From assembly GCF_003711515.1 (NCBI RefSeq), contig NW_021167084.1, positions 600,621 to 664,620 on the forward strand: 64,000 nt of DNA. Reading direction: 5' to 3'. Shown here piece by piece: positions 11,835 through 24,000 of the stretch. Position numbers and translations under genes: made by a program. The notes under the pieces were generated by a model, which did no database searches, was not told the DNA's origin, and saw nothing but the letters and a program-made list of their open reading frames with translations. The stretch is from Sodiomyces alkalinus F11 (taxonomy: Eukaryota; Ascomycota; Sordariomycetes; Glomerellales; Plectosphaerellaceae). Within the stretch, counting starts at the first letter, position 1, and each line of letters starts with the position of its first letter.

Positions 11835-13136
11835 ATGAGCGCCGACTCCATCCCCGATTTCCTTGCGCAGCAGCGCGATGAAGCTCCGGAGGAGCTCCAG
11901 CATCTTATCCTAGGATTCGAGGATCTGTGGGAGCGGAAGCTCTGGCACCAGCTGACGAATGTGGTCGGCGAATTCTTCTCACATCCTGGCAGCGCACCTC
12001 AGCGTTTAGACTTCTACAAGGTCTTCATCCTCAAGTTTGCAGATAAGATCAATCAGCTGAAGCTGGTAGACCTGGCCCTGAAAGCGGCAACGGAGTGCGA
12101 CGGTATGTGAACCATGGAAACCCTGAGCACTGAAACACTGGCCGCTCCCATTCCTGCCGGCCAGTACTGACTCGAAGGATATAGATGACGACGAACGCCT
12201 CGAGTTCCTGCAAGGTGTTGCGAAGAAGGTCGACCACCCGAATTCCCAGGATGCCTTCGTATACGCCTCCGTAGCTGTTGCCAGAGTGAAGCTGGATCTA
12301 GAAGACCTTGATGGTGCCAGGAAGGACCTCGAGTCAGCCGAGAGGATATTGGACACCTTCGATTCCGTCGAGAAGATCATACACGCCGCCTTCTATGACG
12401 CAAATGCCACTTACTATCAGGTAAGATGCGCTCCCCTAAACATGTCCGGGTGGTTGCTTGAGCACTCCACTGACTTGACACCTGTATCTAGCGCAAGATG
12501 GATTTCGCCGCCTACTACCGCAACGCCCTACTCTATCTCGCCTGCATCGATATCAACTCTTTGACACAAGCAGAGAGTCATGCCCGCGCCCACCACCTGA
12601 GCATTGCCGCCCTGCTCTCCGACAGCATCTACAATTTCGGCGAGCTGCTTCTGCATCCGATCCTCGACGCCCTCAAAACGAACAAGCAGCATGCCTGGCT
12701 GCGGGATCTCCTATTCGCATTCAACCGGGGCGACCTTGCCGCCTTTGATGTCCTCTACGGCAACATAACCAACACTCCCCTCCTCAACGCGCACGCAAAC
12801 CACCTCCGCCAGAAGATCTATCTGGCTGCTCTGACCGAAGCCATCTTCCGTCGCCCCCCCCACGACCGCGCCATGACCTTCGCCGACATTGCCTCCGAAA
12901 CGAAGGTCCGCCCCGACGAGATCGAACATCTGATCATGAGGGCGTTGAGCTTGGGTCTGCTCCGGGGCACCATCGATCAAGTGGATGAGGTGGCGCACAT
13001 CACTTGGGTGCAGCCCAAGGTCTTGGACATGAAGCAGATCGAAAACATGCGGCAGAGACTCCTGGACTGGGACTCGAGTGTAAATCAGCTCGGCAACTGG
13101 ATTGAGACAGCGGGCGGAGATGTGTGGGCAGCATAA
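11835..13136 (+). CDS. RPN9: 26S proteasome regulatory subunit RPN9 (PSMD13)
   Basis: Three exons: 11835-12102, 12185-12420 and 12492-13136, joined through GT-AG introns of 82 and 71 nt, giving 382 residues, the usual size. RPN9 is a PCI-domain subunit of the proteasome lid that helps hold the 19S particle together, in nucleus and cytosol. The N-terminal helical repeat region starts MSADSIPDFLAQQRDE and includes an ARVKLDLEDLDGARKDL segment. The central YYRNALLYLACIDI block is typical of the family. The C-terminal PCI winged helix lies at about residues 290-345, including TFADIASETKVRPDEIEHLI and a VDEVAHITWVQPKVL strand, followed by a final helix. ATG 11835 is preceded by an A-rich context (aaacaaca). 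It is divergent from nuo-40 and convergent with GAA1. Confidence 0.96.
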
Positions 13137-13496
13137 CTTGGGAAGGGCGAGGAATGCGTCTCGTGGTCGGAGTCAGGAGAAGAGCAGGCTGAGACGATTA
13201 GCGCCTAGTGTAGGACCGCTGCAGCTCTTAGACCGTTGACTCTGGCGACCAGAAGCTATGTACAACAACTTAAGGAGGATGTTGAAGCGCCAATGATGAT
13301 CCCCCTTGTTGGTAACCACGTAAAACGGCCAAAGGTCCATAGCACGAGAGACTTCTTCACAATATCCCAAGAGTAACAAATAAAGGGTTTCAAGACAACT
13401 GCATGCACGTTGGAAATACGACGACTTGAAAGAAAAGAGGCGGTATGCCGATGTGATAATTACCAATACTACCTCAGGACTGTAGGAATCAAATGA
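13137..13496. other. convergent 3' intergenic region, RPN9/GAA1
   Basis: These 360 bp lie between the stop codons of the convergent RPN9 and GAA1 genes. They should hold both 3' UTRs and terminators. A - strand ORF at 13173-13466 overlaps it but shows no family resemblance. Confidence 0.5.
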
Positions 13497-15440
13497 TTAT
13501 TGCACTGGTCGTCCAAGCACCAGGACGGAACTCAACAGCCATGCAGGCCACCACACGCACCATAACACCATAGGAGTATACATGCCCCAAATGTTCCAGC
13601 CGAAAGCAGCCTCCTTGAGAACCGAGCCGATATCAATATGGAAGTATGCCGACGCCGAGTAGAGAACAGTGGTTGGAGAGATGAGCTGAAGGACTCCAAA
13701 CAAGGTGTGACCCATAACCGGGTTGCTGCAAGGCTGCATAAAGGTTAGGGGAGCAGCGAGCAGCCCCACGAGGAAGGAGAGCGAAAAGTTGAGGGTCGCG
13801 AGGGCAGAGAGAAACATCCCCAACAGTAGAAGGCTGAAGCACTTGATGAGCTGAAATGGTTGGACCGACGGCTTGTAAGAAGCCAGAATATGCGAAATAA
13901 GAAAGGGCAAGGCGCAGTTCAGGGCCGCGACAACCACGAACGCCGGTGAGAGCATCTGTTGACCATAATGAGCAAGTCGTGTCTCGGACAATACCCACGA
14001 GCAGTTTGAGGGTCATGGAACTTACCGTTGCTGTCAAATGGTTAAACACAAAGAGAGGAATCGCGCCAAGGAACTGGCACATGGCCACCAGGACTAGAGG
14101 GAGGAAAAGGTGGCGCTCGGCGGGGGTCGTAGTAGGAGATGATTTTGAGTCCGGCCCGTCCTGAGGTGCCGGCGAACCGCTCTTGACCCAGAAGAAAATG
14201 GCCATGATGGTGAAGTTCGCGGCAAGCACCATGGCACTGGGCAGGTAGGTGCCTATGCTCACAAAGCGGTCTTTGTTCATGAGCAGGTAAAAGAAGAAAC
14301 TCTGATGTAGGTGCTCGAGAAGGTTGTTCAAGCTGCGAAAGGAGCCTTCCACGACGCGACCCATGGCCATTTCATCTTGCCATCCCTCTCCAAACGGCTG
14401 CAGTGTGACCGCATCGACATGATAGGGAATGAAGCTGCTGTGAGGCCCCGAGGCGTAGCCCAAGCCCTGGTTCAGCATACCCCGCAGCATGGTACGTAGG
14501 CGATCCTCATACTTGTCCGTGTGTTTCCGCATCTCCTGAATGGCGCAGGGGATGCCCATCTGGCCGCCGGATATGCTCACAATGGAGTTGATCAAGTCCA
14601 GGTTGGGTAACTGCCCATTGATGCCATCGTACACAACGTGGATCGACCGAAAGCGGTGTTCCTGGGTGTAGTCGATGGCGATAGCTCCTTGCAAGGCGCC
14701 TGATTTCACAGGTAGGGAGCTCACACGGGACGCATCATGCGCGTCATGGTAGGCGTCCACCCAAGCCTGGATACCCGTCTTGCTGTCGGGAGGTATGACG
14801 ATGATGATATCCTTGGACCACAGGGACCAGCGCTTAAAGTACCGCGCAAGGGTCAGCGCGAGGGGAACCCCGTGTCTGTTCAGCTCGCCTTTGTCGTTCT
14901 CCCAGGCGGCCACAAGAACGATTGCTTCGGTGGCGTCCCCGCGCGGCGCCTGCAGGATGGCGTAGATGTTCTCCCCTGTATAGGTTTGGCCGGACGATGC
15001 GTAGGTGAAATTCTGCCGCCCAACCTTGAGGCCGATGCTTTTGAAGTGGTTCTCTAGATGGTCGTTTATCTCGGAGTTGTTCTTGCCGATCAACGCATGG
15101 ACCTCATGTTTGTATGCACGGAAAACGTTCTGGTCGCTGCCGCCGAAGTAGGTATGCACCTGTCCCGGAAGAAGCGCGTTCTCGGAGATGTAAGTTCTTC
15201 GGGAGTAGTCGTTCAAGGGCAGGAGGAACAGCCAAGCAATTCCAGCAATGATGCAGAGAAGCGATAGATATGGCGGCAATTTGAGAAGACGTGGGTCGCG
15301 TCGCAGGAAGAAGACGGAGGCTAAAAGCACTATGAGTTGCAAGTCATATATACACCTACGTCTTGGCAGGTCACTGTAGGAGAAAGGACAGAGACAAGGT
15401 CGCCCCCGGGGGAGGGATGCGTACAGATGAGGCGTGACAT
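13497..15440 (-). CDS. GAA1: GPI transamidase component GAA1
   Basis: Exons 15440-15425, 15320-14026 and 13955-13497 (- strand), GT-AG introns of 104 and 70 nt, 589 residues. GAA1 is an ER membrane subunit of the GPI transamidase complex, which replaces a C-terminal signal with a GPI anchor. After a short cytosolic N-terminus (MSRLISSVFFLRRDPR, made by the 16-nt first exon), a first membrane segment spans residues 23-41. Next comes the conserved NDYSRRTYISENALLPGQV block that opens the large luminal M28-peptidase-like domain, to about residue 350 (it contains GENIYAILQAPRGD and EAIVLVAAW). Several C-terminal membrane helices follow. I prefer the spliced start to the in-frame ATG at 15342, because the spliced version restores the family N-terminus and both junctions keep frame. 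The first-exon call is inference; the rest is secure. Confidence 0.93.
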
Positions 15441-15796
15441 GGTAGTTCGCCCAGCCGAAAGCCCTACTGGCAGTGAGCGGCAGAGGAGGCAGTTATGATT
15501 TGGCGATAGCTGCTTCACTTGTAGAGAGGGTACACGAAGAAGGTCCGGCCTGCCTGAAACGAGACGTTCAGCGGACCGCGTTCGATCCTTCGGCCGAGAT
15601 ACATACGCGTCGGAGGCGGGAGTGTCCTTATAAGCATACACTCCTTAATGCATAGGTTCTCTATACCTAACCGGGCGGGCGCCCGATATTAATTAAATAA
15701 ACTCCTAATTTAAATACAAGTCTAATGTAAAGTCCTGACAGAGAGAACTCCGGGCCGGAGAAATCCCTAAGGCCAGCGGGACAAAGTGCAGCGTTT
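15441..15796. other. GAA1 upstream region and gene/TE border
   Basis: GAA1 promoter and 5' UTR, with balanced composition up to about 15650. It then becomes progressively TA-rich up to the solo LTR at 15797. A GC-rich inverted word (gggcgggcgcccg) lies at about 15674-15686. No gene is seen. Confidence 0.5.
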
Positions 15797-16061
15797 TGTC
15801 GCACGTTAAATAGCACTTATATAATTAACTTAATAGAGCAGAAATCTTATATATATATACTATATTAAGTTATATCTATATAAGTCTCTTATACCCTTAA
15901 TTTAAGTAGTAAAGACTCTATTATAGGTACTATATTATTTGGATTCTATCTGGTTATTTCCAGTACCCGCCCCTATTATATCCTAATACCCGAGGTCCGA
16001 AGCCCTTAGTCAGGCATAGATCCCCTATAGACCACGTCGTGGTCCGTGTGCCTATACGACA
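15797..16061. repeat. solo LTR of Copia-A family, TSD CGTTT
   Basis: This 265-bp copy matches the LTRs of Copia-A1 and Copia-A2 along its length. It begins TGTCGCACG, ends CGACA, and carries the shared AATAGCACTT near the start and TATCCTAATACCCGAGGTCC near the end. It is flanked by the 5-bp direct repeat CGTTT (15792-15796 and 16062-16066), with no internal region attached, as left by LTR-LTR recombination. Its right-hand duplication overlaps the TTA duplication of the neighbouring Harbinger-like element. Confidence 0.9.
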
Positions 16062-16559
16062 CGTTTAGGCCCCGTTCGACAATCTCAATAACTATTAAAA
16101 TTTTGTTAAAATATCTAAAAAATGCATAACTTATAACCCACCTATAACACAAGGACCCCTTTTATATAATATTTTTAGTGTAACTGTATTTCTTATATAT
16201 CCCTCTACTATCCCCCTATTATTAAAGTACCACGCTAGGCAGGGATCCTCTTATTAATGTTTTGCTAAACAACGGCTGCTTTTTATATAGGAGTGCTTAT
16301 TAAAGCTTTTAAACGTAATAACTATTAAAACTCTTTAATAGGATAGGATCTACTATTAGCCGCGCTATTATAGGCGAGGCTATTACTACCTACGATAATA
16401 GTTATACCCGTAAACTCGATCTTATAGTTCTAGTATTAATCCTATAACGACCTAAAGTTACTTAACGCCTCCGGAGGTGTAAAAATACCTCTCGGCATTC
16501 CTACAGGAACTATCTAGCTATAATATTAGGTATTATAAGGGGGTTATTTATCGGTTCCG

Positions 16560-17450
16560 ATATAGTGTTTCGGGACCTATTTAGATTAAGTTAGAATAAA
16601 TTCTATCGCCTAATAGGATAGATCGTGTTAAATAGTAAAGTTAGAGAGACGACTTACTATACGATAACGTAGAAGGTTATACTCTTCCTTTATATTATTA
16701 GTTACGGCGTATCCTTATATAATATATACCACCGCTTTAAGATATTCCTTAATACCGGATCGCGTATCTTCGATAAGGTCCTAGGTATAATACGTTAGCT
16801 TTATATCGAATACGTTAAAAACCCACTATAAGGATATATCTCGCGATATATCGAATTGTCTTCACGGAATAATTAGTTTAATGGCTATATCAGGGTAATT
16901 AACGGTATATATATCGCGGCGTGGATACCACCTAAGGAATAACGGCGGTTCTTTAACCGGAGGGGGTAACTTACTTAAAATATTCTCACGGTAGTCGATT
17001 TTAACCTGTTATTCACCTATATCCTAGTAGGTACCGAGGGTAGTATAAATAACTCTTCCTTACTTCGAGAGGCTTTCGCGAGAGGGTCTTTTTACGTACC
17101 TAATAAGAGGTTCTACCTTATAGATAATAGTTTGGCAGCGATATTCGAGGTATCATAACCCCGTCCGATAGTAAGAGGTACTACCTTTAAGATTTCTCTA
17201 AAATAAAGTAAAGGTAGTTATCCTTAAAGGAGCGGTTTAACCGCCTCCACGCCGGCTACTATAATAATGTTAAATATGTCTTTAGTGTATTAAAGAGGTC
17301 TTTTTATATCCTTAGTAGAAAGGTACCTAAATATAGCTTCGAAAAGCAGGTAGAAAACGTATACGCGGTAAGTAGGATCTAGAACTTTATTAAAGCTATA
17401 TATAACTAAACCACGGTTAATAAGGAGTTTAAAGAGGAAGAGAGATTACT
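16560..17450 (+). pseudogene. Harbinger-type DDE transposase (HARBI1-like), RIP-inactivated
   Basis: The + strand frame reads, with stops, through the DDE_Tnp_4 core: a GYIRVINGIYIAA strand, a PPKE..RFFNRRG block, then TVVDFNLLFTYILVGTEGS and NNSSLLREA, then RFYLIDNSLAA, and finally a VFSVLKRSFYILSRK helix. The family acidic residues expected in IDGT, NDS and IERAFG are here Asn (codon 16901-16903), Asn (17051-17053) and Lys (17272-17274). Each is a G-to-A change of Asp/Asp/Glu codons. Several Trp/Gln codons have become stops. The protein would excise and insert the element by TIR recognition, but this copy cannot be functional. Confidence 0.8.
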
Positions 17451-18178
17451 ATAGCTAGCCGTAGAGCGTGCCGACTATAATATCGGTAATAAGGGCGGAT
17501 TAAAGATACGATACTAGATATCTAAGTTAATAGAATAGTAGTAGTAGTAGTTATATAGGATTATTATTATTAAAGTAAAAAGGATCGATATATTAATATT
17601 TTAAGTACTATATAAATTACTATAGCGGAAAGAGTAGATAAGATAGAGCTATACCCCGTACTAGTCCTTTTCGGGTAGGTAGTAAATACTCCTAGCTAAT
17701 TAAATCCACGGAAAATAAGTCTTAGTTAGAAACTAGATCCACCCTAGCCCTACACCTACCCTTAACACTATCACCACTATTACCACTATCACTATTTCCA
17801 CGCGTAGTCCTTTCTTTTATAAACCTATACCTCTTTAAGAATGCCCTTTTCCTATCTATTCTTCCCGCGTTAAATAGTGTTACCTTATTAGGAATTTAAG
17901 TCAGGAACTCTACCACTACAATAATGCTATTAGCACTATCCAATTTATCGCTAAATTTCTTATTATAAGCGGTAATCGCCTATATAAGGATAGGCTTATT
18001 TTAGCTTACCGCTAGCGAAATCAATCCGGTTATTAGAGGATTATTACTTCTTTCCTACGATACTGCTATAAAGCGTTATCTAAAAGGTTATTATAAGGGA
18101 TAGGGAAGCCTTTACTACTAATACTATTAGGATCCTATTATTACTTTCGACTATACTTACGAGCTAGAGGTATAGCTA

Positions 18179-18488
18179 TGTTAAGAAGGAGATTTAGGTC
18201 TACCCCGAAGGGATAAGGACTAGAGGGTGATAGGGAGTGATAGATAAGGATCGTAGTCTTATATAAGGGGAGGCTAACTATAGGTTAACCGGTGGTCAAT
18301 AGGAAGAGTATCTTAAAGGTAGGTGGTAGTGTAGAGGAGAGATAATCGCTAACCCCTTCCTTCTGGAATAGTCTAGCTCCCCGTCTTACATAACAAATAT
18401 CCACTTATTAGTTAGCCGGTAGTCCACTACGTAGTCCACTACTATATCCTAGTACCTCCTAAGTCTTCCTTATATCCTATACCTAATA
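18179..18488 (-). repeat. Gypsy 3' LTR (left copy)
   Basis: This 310-bp direct repeat of 26531-26840 begins TGTTAAGAAGGAG and ends CCTAATA, where the canonical terminal CA has become TA. It differs from the other copy mainly by CA/TA and TG/TA changes, i.e. RIP rather than ordinary drift. Confidence 0.9.
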
Positions 18489-20889
18489 GGCTGCCCCTTC
18501 CTAGAATAAGGCCTGTCCTTAGGCTATAGCTAGTTACGGAGTATCCGTAGGGTAGGTGGTAATTATCGGGTAAGGCGAGTAGGTTAATAGTACTATCGGT
18601 GATACGTGGGTCGGAGCTTAAAGAAAATAAAGCCGTAGGCAATCCACCGTTAAGTAACGGTGGAGCTAAAGGCTTAAAATATATTCTAACCTTAAATAGT
18701 GGTATTAGAGGATATTTTTAGGGGAAGAGAATAAAGAGAAAATTCCTTACGAAGTGTGCTATTTTAGGTATATATAAGGGCGTGGAAAGAACTACTATAG
18801 GTAGCTAACCGTTAATCAGACGGTGGTTTATAGAGGTTTATCATAAAAGATAAGTCTATAAAGGATATATCCTTATATAATAATAGGTATAAAATAAAAG
18901 TTTAAAGCAGCTATTTACCCACTATTAGATAGTAGTAGTGTTATTAAACAGCTAATATCTCCCCGTTTATTAAACGCGTTCGTATTATATATTCCGTGAA
19001 TAGGGAAGTGCGTCACCGGTAATAAAGGCGTGCCTACCCCTTTATACGTAAATAGTAAAATAGTAGGCACGATAAGTAGGGCCTCACTATTAAATAGAGG
19101 ATCTTTTCGGCTACAGGCTTTTCCTTTTCTTCTTCTTTTTCCCCTTTTTAGGCTCCCTAAGGAGGTTATAAGTATTCCCCCCCCTATTTATAAGAGTCTA
19201 TAGGCAGCGTTATATAGCCGGGGCTAGGGTAGAAGACGTGGCGGGTTAGTAGCGGGCTAACTAGTAGCTAACGTGTATACAGTTTTTCTTTTAGTATATA
19301 TAAGTCTATTTTTCGTTACGAGTCTCCCGTCGGTATATATAATTTAGAATTTAACTTCGAAGGAGAGTAATAGCTAGATAGCGGTTAGATAGAAACTAAT
19401 ATAAAATAGATTAATAGAGAAGGGTTATAGTTAGGTGAATATTTACCGAGCTCTATAAGTGCGTCTAGATTTATAGTGGGAATATAGGTAATAGCTGATC
19501 AGCTATAGGATAACTATACCTCCTCAGGGAAGTCGTGGTAGTAGTATAGTAAAAACTCCTAAAAAGCCTCGTCTAAAGAAAAATAGAACCGTAGGTATTT
19601 AGCTAAGGACTAGCGGGGAGGTATCTAGTACCTAGGGCATAAATACAGAGAATAATAATACGTCGGCGCCTATAAGTCTAATTAGTGGAGAGATAGCCGG
19701 TAGTTAGTAGCAGACTAGTGATAAAATTAGTAATAGAAATAAGAATAGTGCCGGTAATTCGAATAATAGATCTATAGCTAGAAATAATAGAATGATAGAG
19801 TTAGGTAATAATAAACTAGCTAGTGCTTCTCGGGCGTACACTTTATATCCTCCTGCAGAATAGGGATATAATCCGTTTCCGGTTCCGTGTATGCGGTGTG
19901 TTAGTCGAATAATAAAGTAGCACCCTAGTAGTAGTTAAATCCCTTCGTGCAGTTATAGAGATTATAAGTAAAATAGTCGAATAGGGGGTAATAGTTAATT
20001 AGCTGCTAACTTAGTATAATAGCGGCCTTGCTTAAATATATATATTATATAGAACAGGGATTAAAGCCCTGTATAAAGGTATATTAGTTAGTCTATAGCT
20101 ATTCCACTACTAATTAATTATAGATACTATATATATAGTTAGATAAGATTATACGCCTTCGTGATATAATTAAATAACATTAATATAAGGCAGATACGGT
20201 TCTAAAGGTATATACTCGTAGATTAACTATTAAGTAATAGCTCTAAAAATACTATAGAACGAATTATAGTATTTATAGCGTTTAGGTAAGCGTGCATTAA
20301 ATTACAAGAAAATATAGTTATTGGGTTAAAAGCGTCCCGCTAATAAATTAGAAGAGGAGCGCTAAGAGTAAGTTTAGCGGCAGTTAATTATAGCCGAGCG
20401 GCAGGCTAGTAGTAGCGTAGCGGTTACTAATATACTACGATAATTATTAGTGCTATAAGAGAAACGAAATAAGCATACCAGCGCCTAAGTATCTTTTATT
20501 AGGGCAATCCGGGATAGATAAAAATCCCTAACCGATAAAATTATTATAGGTTAACTAGTAGTTAGCTTATAGTGGCAGAACTAATAAATATATAGGAATT
20601 TAGGAATTAACTAAAGGAATTAAGTAATTAGGCCGTCGCTAATAGTAGGACCACCGTTATTACTCTAGTATCTATATCCCCCCCTCCTCCGATAACTAAT
20701 AACTATAGCGATATCATAGATAAGGAGGATAATAAAAGAGTCCCCACTAGTAATTAATAGGTAGGTAATTCCCCTTATATTCCTAACTTATAACCTATTA
20801 CTGATTAGTTATTATAAGGGTAGGTATTATAACTTCGATAATATCGTCGATTAAGAGGTGACCCTCGGTTAGTTAGGGTCGGGTTTATT

Positions 20890-21061
20890 AGGTTTAGACT
20901 AATAAAAAGTACCGGGTTTAGACCGGAACTAAAAAAGTGTAGATAGCATACGAATATCTGCCACCTAATAGGAGATTAGCGTCTAGGTTTAGACTAGGAT
21001 ATAATATCGTTATTAGGTTTAGACTAGTTATAAGAAAGATATAGCGTTCAGGTTTAGACTA
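20890..21061 (+). repeat. five spaced copies of a GGTTTAGAC motif
   Basis: The word AGGTTTAGACTA (one copy GGGTTTAGACCG) occurs at about 20890, 20913, 20985, 21015 and 21050, at intervals of 23, 72, 30 and 35 bp. A second short direct repeat, CCGTAAATAGGCG, follows at about 21126 and 21162. The cluster lies in the unexplained part of the Gypsy element, left of the integrase remnant. Its function is unknown. Confidence 0.7.
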
Positions 21062-21486
21062 TTAGCTAATAAGGAAATAGCTAGGCTATAGCGGTTATAT
21101 ATATTTTTACTTTAGTATAAAGTCCGTAAATAGGCGCCTAGAAATAATAAAAAGACCGTAAATAGGCGGCTAGAGATTATTAGCTATATAATAGTAATAT
21201 AAAGAAATGTAGTTAATTTAGTGAAATAGTAATATTACTGTATAGCTAATAACTATAAATTAGCGGTTACCTAACTAGAGAGGTACTCCGTAACTAAATC
21301 TTTATAGAGATATAACTTAGGTTCCTAAGTATTCTCCTTTATAGGATAATCTTACTACTTAATAAGAAATTCGCGGTAGCAGCGCTTAGGGTTCTAGCGT
21401 ATACCTAAAATCCTTTTAACCTTAAACTCATTCTCCTCTTCCCCTTTAATATCTAATAGCTACTTAGCCGGCGCTCCACGGCTATC

Positions 21487-21690
21487 TTAGTTAAAAGGCT
21501 CGAGTAAACTAATAGGGAAAACGTTATAAATCCGAAGATACTTAAGGAGGTCGACCTTATATGCTAACCGGTGATTACCTATTACCTTAATAATCTTAAC
21601 AGGCCCGATATATTTATATAATAACTTTCGACTCGGGCGTGTAATTTTTATATGTTCAGTAGATACTAAAACCTTATCGTGTAAATACAA
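21487..21690 (-). pseudogene. Gypsy integrase C-terminal region
   Basis: A 67-residue open stretch on the - strand reads YLHDKVLVSTEHIKITRPSR, then YKYIGPVKIIKVIGNHRLAYKVDL, and ends NVFPISLLEPFN. This is the recognisable end of Ty3/Gypsy integrases, just before the chromodomain (GDKVWLS...RPSKKL...LGPY...VFHVSLLEP type). It is open only because it contains few RIP-sensitive codons; sequence on both sides is interrupted. It fixes the element as Gypsy and its direction as -. Confidence 0.85.
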
Positions 21691-23559
21691 CTCCTTTAGT
21701 ATATATTTACGGTTATAATAGTTAGCTATTACCCGATTACTAAGTAATAGTTACTTATAGATTAACGTGTAGTTAAGAGATAGTTATTTTACTCTTTTTT
21801 CTGCTAACGTAAAGGGCCGTTTAACTTATAGGATAGGAGTATAGGGGCCGCGCGGGTAAATAACGAGTAGCGCAATACTATAACGTATTATATATAAATT
21901 TGGTAAGGTCTAAAAGATTAACCTAATTATCTTATTATTATATAGCGTAGGAGCGAAGGTAATACTCGAGAATTTAGTTAATATATTCGGTTTAGCTATT
22001 AGTCTACGGGTAATACGTAGTGGAAAGGCGGCGTTTAACTTATAGTAAGCCGTATAGCGTACGCTAAAAAGCACTTATAAAAAGACTTCCACGGTCGGAG
22101 ATAATACCGTCGGGCAGACTATACACCTTAAAAATATAGTGCTATAAGGTAGTCGCTAACCCCTTAGCTATAAGCTTACTAGAGGTAGGAATAAAAAGGG
22201 AATATTTAGTTAGTCTATAGATAACTATAAGAATAGTATCTTTCTGCTTACCCCCCGGCCACTTAATAGGTGGTAGGCCGGTAAAAAAATCTATTAAAAC
22301 TTACTAAAATAGCTAGGTCGGAATAGATAAAAGGGCTAGTTCGCTATAAGGAGTATAAGTGCGAGATTTAGTATATTAATAAAAAGGGTAGCTAGGTATC
22401 TATTAGCGAATATCCGTCGATATTCTAGGCTAATGAAAAGATTATTAAATTCGTTTTAATATCTTTATAATTCCCTAATAACCTATAGTCGGGTTATCGT
22501 GGTATAATTAAAGGATTATTAATTAAAGCTTAGAAGATCGAGGAATATAGACCTTACCGCGGAATCGAATAAGACTATCGATACTATAGGTCTATAAATT
22601 AGGCTCTCGCTAATTAACTATTAACTATCTACCGGAAGTAAGAAAATTATTTTCTTTTTAAGCTTAGTGAATATCGTTAAGGATATTAGGTAGCTATTAG
22701 TTATCCGGTGCTCGGGCGGGGGCTATTTAAATTTTAGATATAAAATTTTCTAGTACCTCCTAAGTAGTAATAAAACGTTTATTAGAAGTAGGAAGATAGG
22801 GAGAATTTTATAAGAGATCGTTAGTAGAGTTCTTATTACCCGGTTGTAAATAATACGAATATTATAAGTGCCTAATTCGTTAAGCTAGCGTATATATTTA
22901 CTGCTAAGCTTAGGTTTATCTAGTAGCGTCTAATAATTAAGGTAGTCCGTTAGGACGTTAATAGTAGAGGCGCTATAGAGTAAGTAGTAACACTAATAAT
23001 AATACGCCTCTATAATAGCTATAAGCTCGGTATTAGGAGTAGTATACTTTAATTCAGCGCCTTTAAGCTTACGTGAAAGGAATGTAATTAGGCGCTAAAC
23101 GCGGTCTTTTAGTTAACTTAGGATAGCACTAATAGTAAAATTAGAAGTATTAGTTTTAAGGCGTGTTAATAATACGGGGTTAAAGTACCGTAAAACGGGT
23201 ATAAAAAGAAAAGTATCCTTAAGTTATTTAAAAGCACGATAAAAATCTTTTAGTAGTTCGGCTAGTATATAGCCGCTAATCCGTAATTAGTCCGTGAGTA
23301 GTCGTATAATTTTAGAGTAGTGATAAATAAAATACTGGTAAAACCCCGTAAATCCTAAAAAGACTTAAATTTCGTAAATAGTTAGAAGCCGTGGCTAATT
23401 AATAATCGTATCCACACGATTAGGGTCTATCTTAATATCCGCTAGGCTATAGCGGAACCCTAGGAAGTCTACTTTATTAATTTTAAATTTATATTTTTCA
23501 GCGTTTACGTCTAAGTCCTATTCGCGTAATCTACGTAGGACCTACTTAATATACCGCCG

Positions 23560-24000
23560 GTGCTTAGTAAGGGAATGACTATAGATAAGGATAGTATCTA
23601 AATAAATAATATAAATAGTATTAATAAGACCGGAGAGTACTTAGTTAATATACCGTTAAAATATAGTGGTGGTATTAATAAGTCTAAAAGGCATAATAAG
23701 GTATTCGAAGTGACTATATTTCGTGCGAAAAGCCGTTTTCTATTTATCACCTTCCTTAATTCGAAGTCGATAATAAGTATCCTTAAGGTCTAATTTACTA
23801 TAGATTTTTAATCTAATTAAATGGTCGAGTATCTTGCTAATTAACGGTAGGGGAGTACGGTCCTTCCTAGTAATCTTATTAAGGGCGCGGTAGTCGATAT
23901 ATAAGCGTAACTTACTATTTTTCTTTAAAATAAATAATATGGGGGCGCTAGCTAAATTACTAGAGAGTCGTATCCACTAATTACCTAAAGTATTAGTAAG
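23560..24000 (-). pseudogene. Gypsy reverse transcriptase remnant
   Basis: The - strand translation gives the Ty3 reverse transcriptase order: LPLISKILDHL, KIYSKLDLKDTYYRLRIKEGDK, KTAFRTKYSHFEYLIMPFRL, then a region near IYLDTILIYS. The last corresponds to the catalytic YLDDILIYS, with one Asp position replaced. In-frame stops replace expected Trp/Gln codons. RNase H-like sequence should lie to the left, then integrase. Confidence 0.85.
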
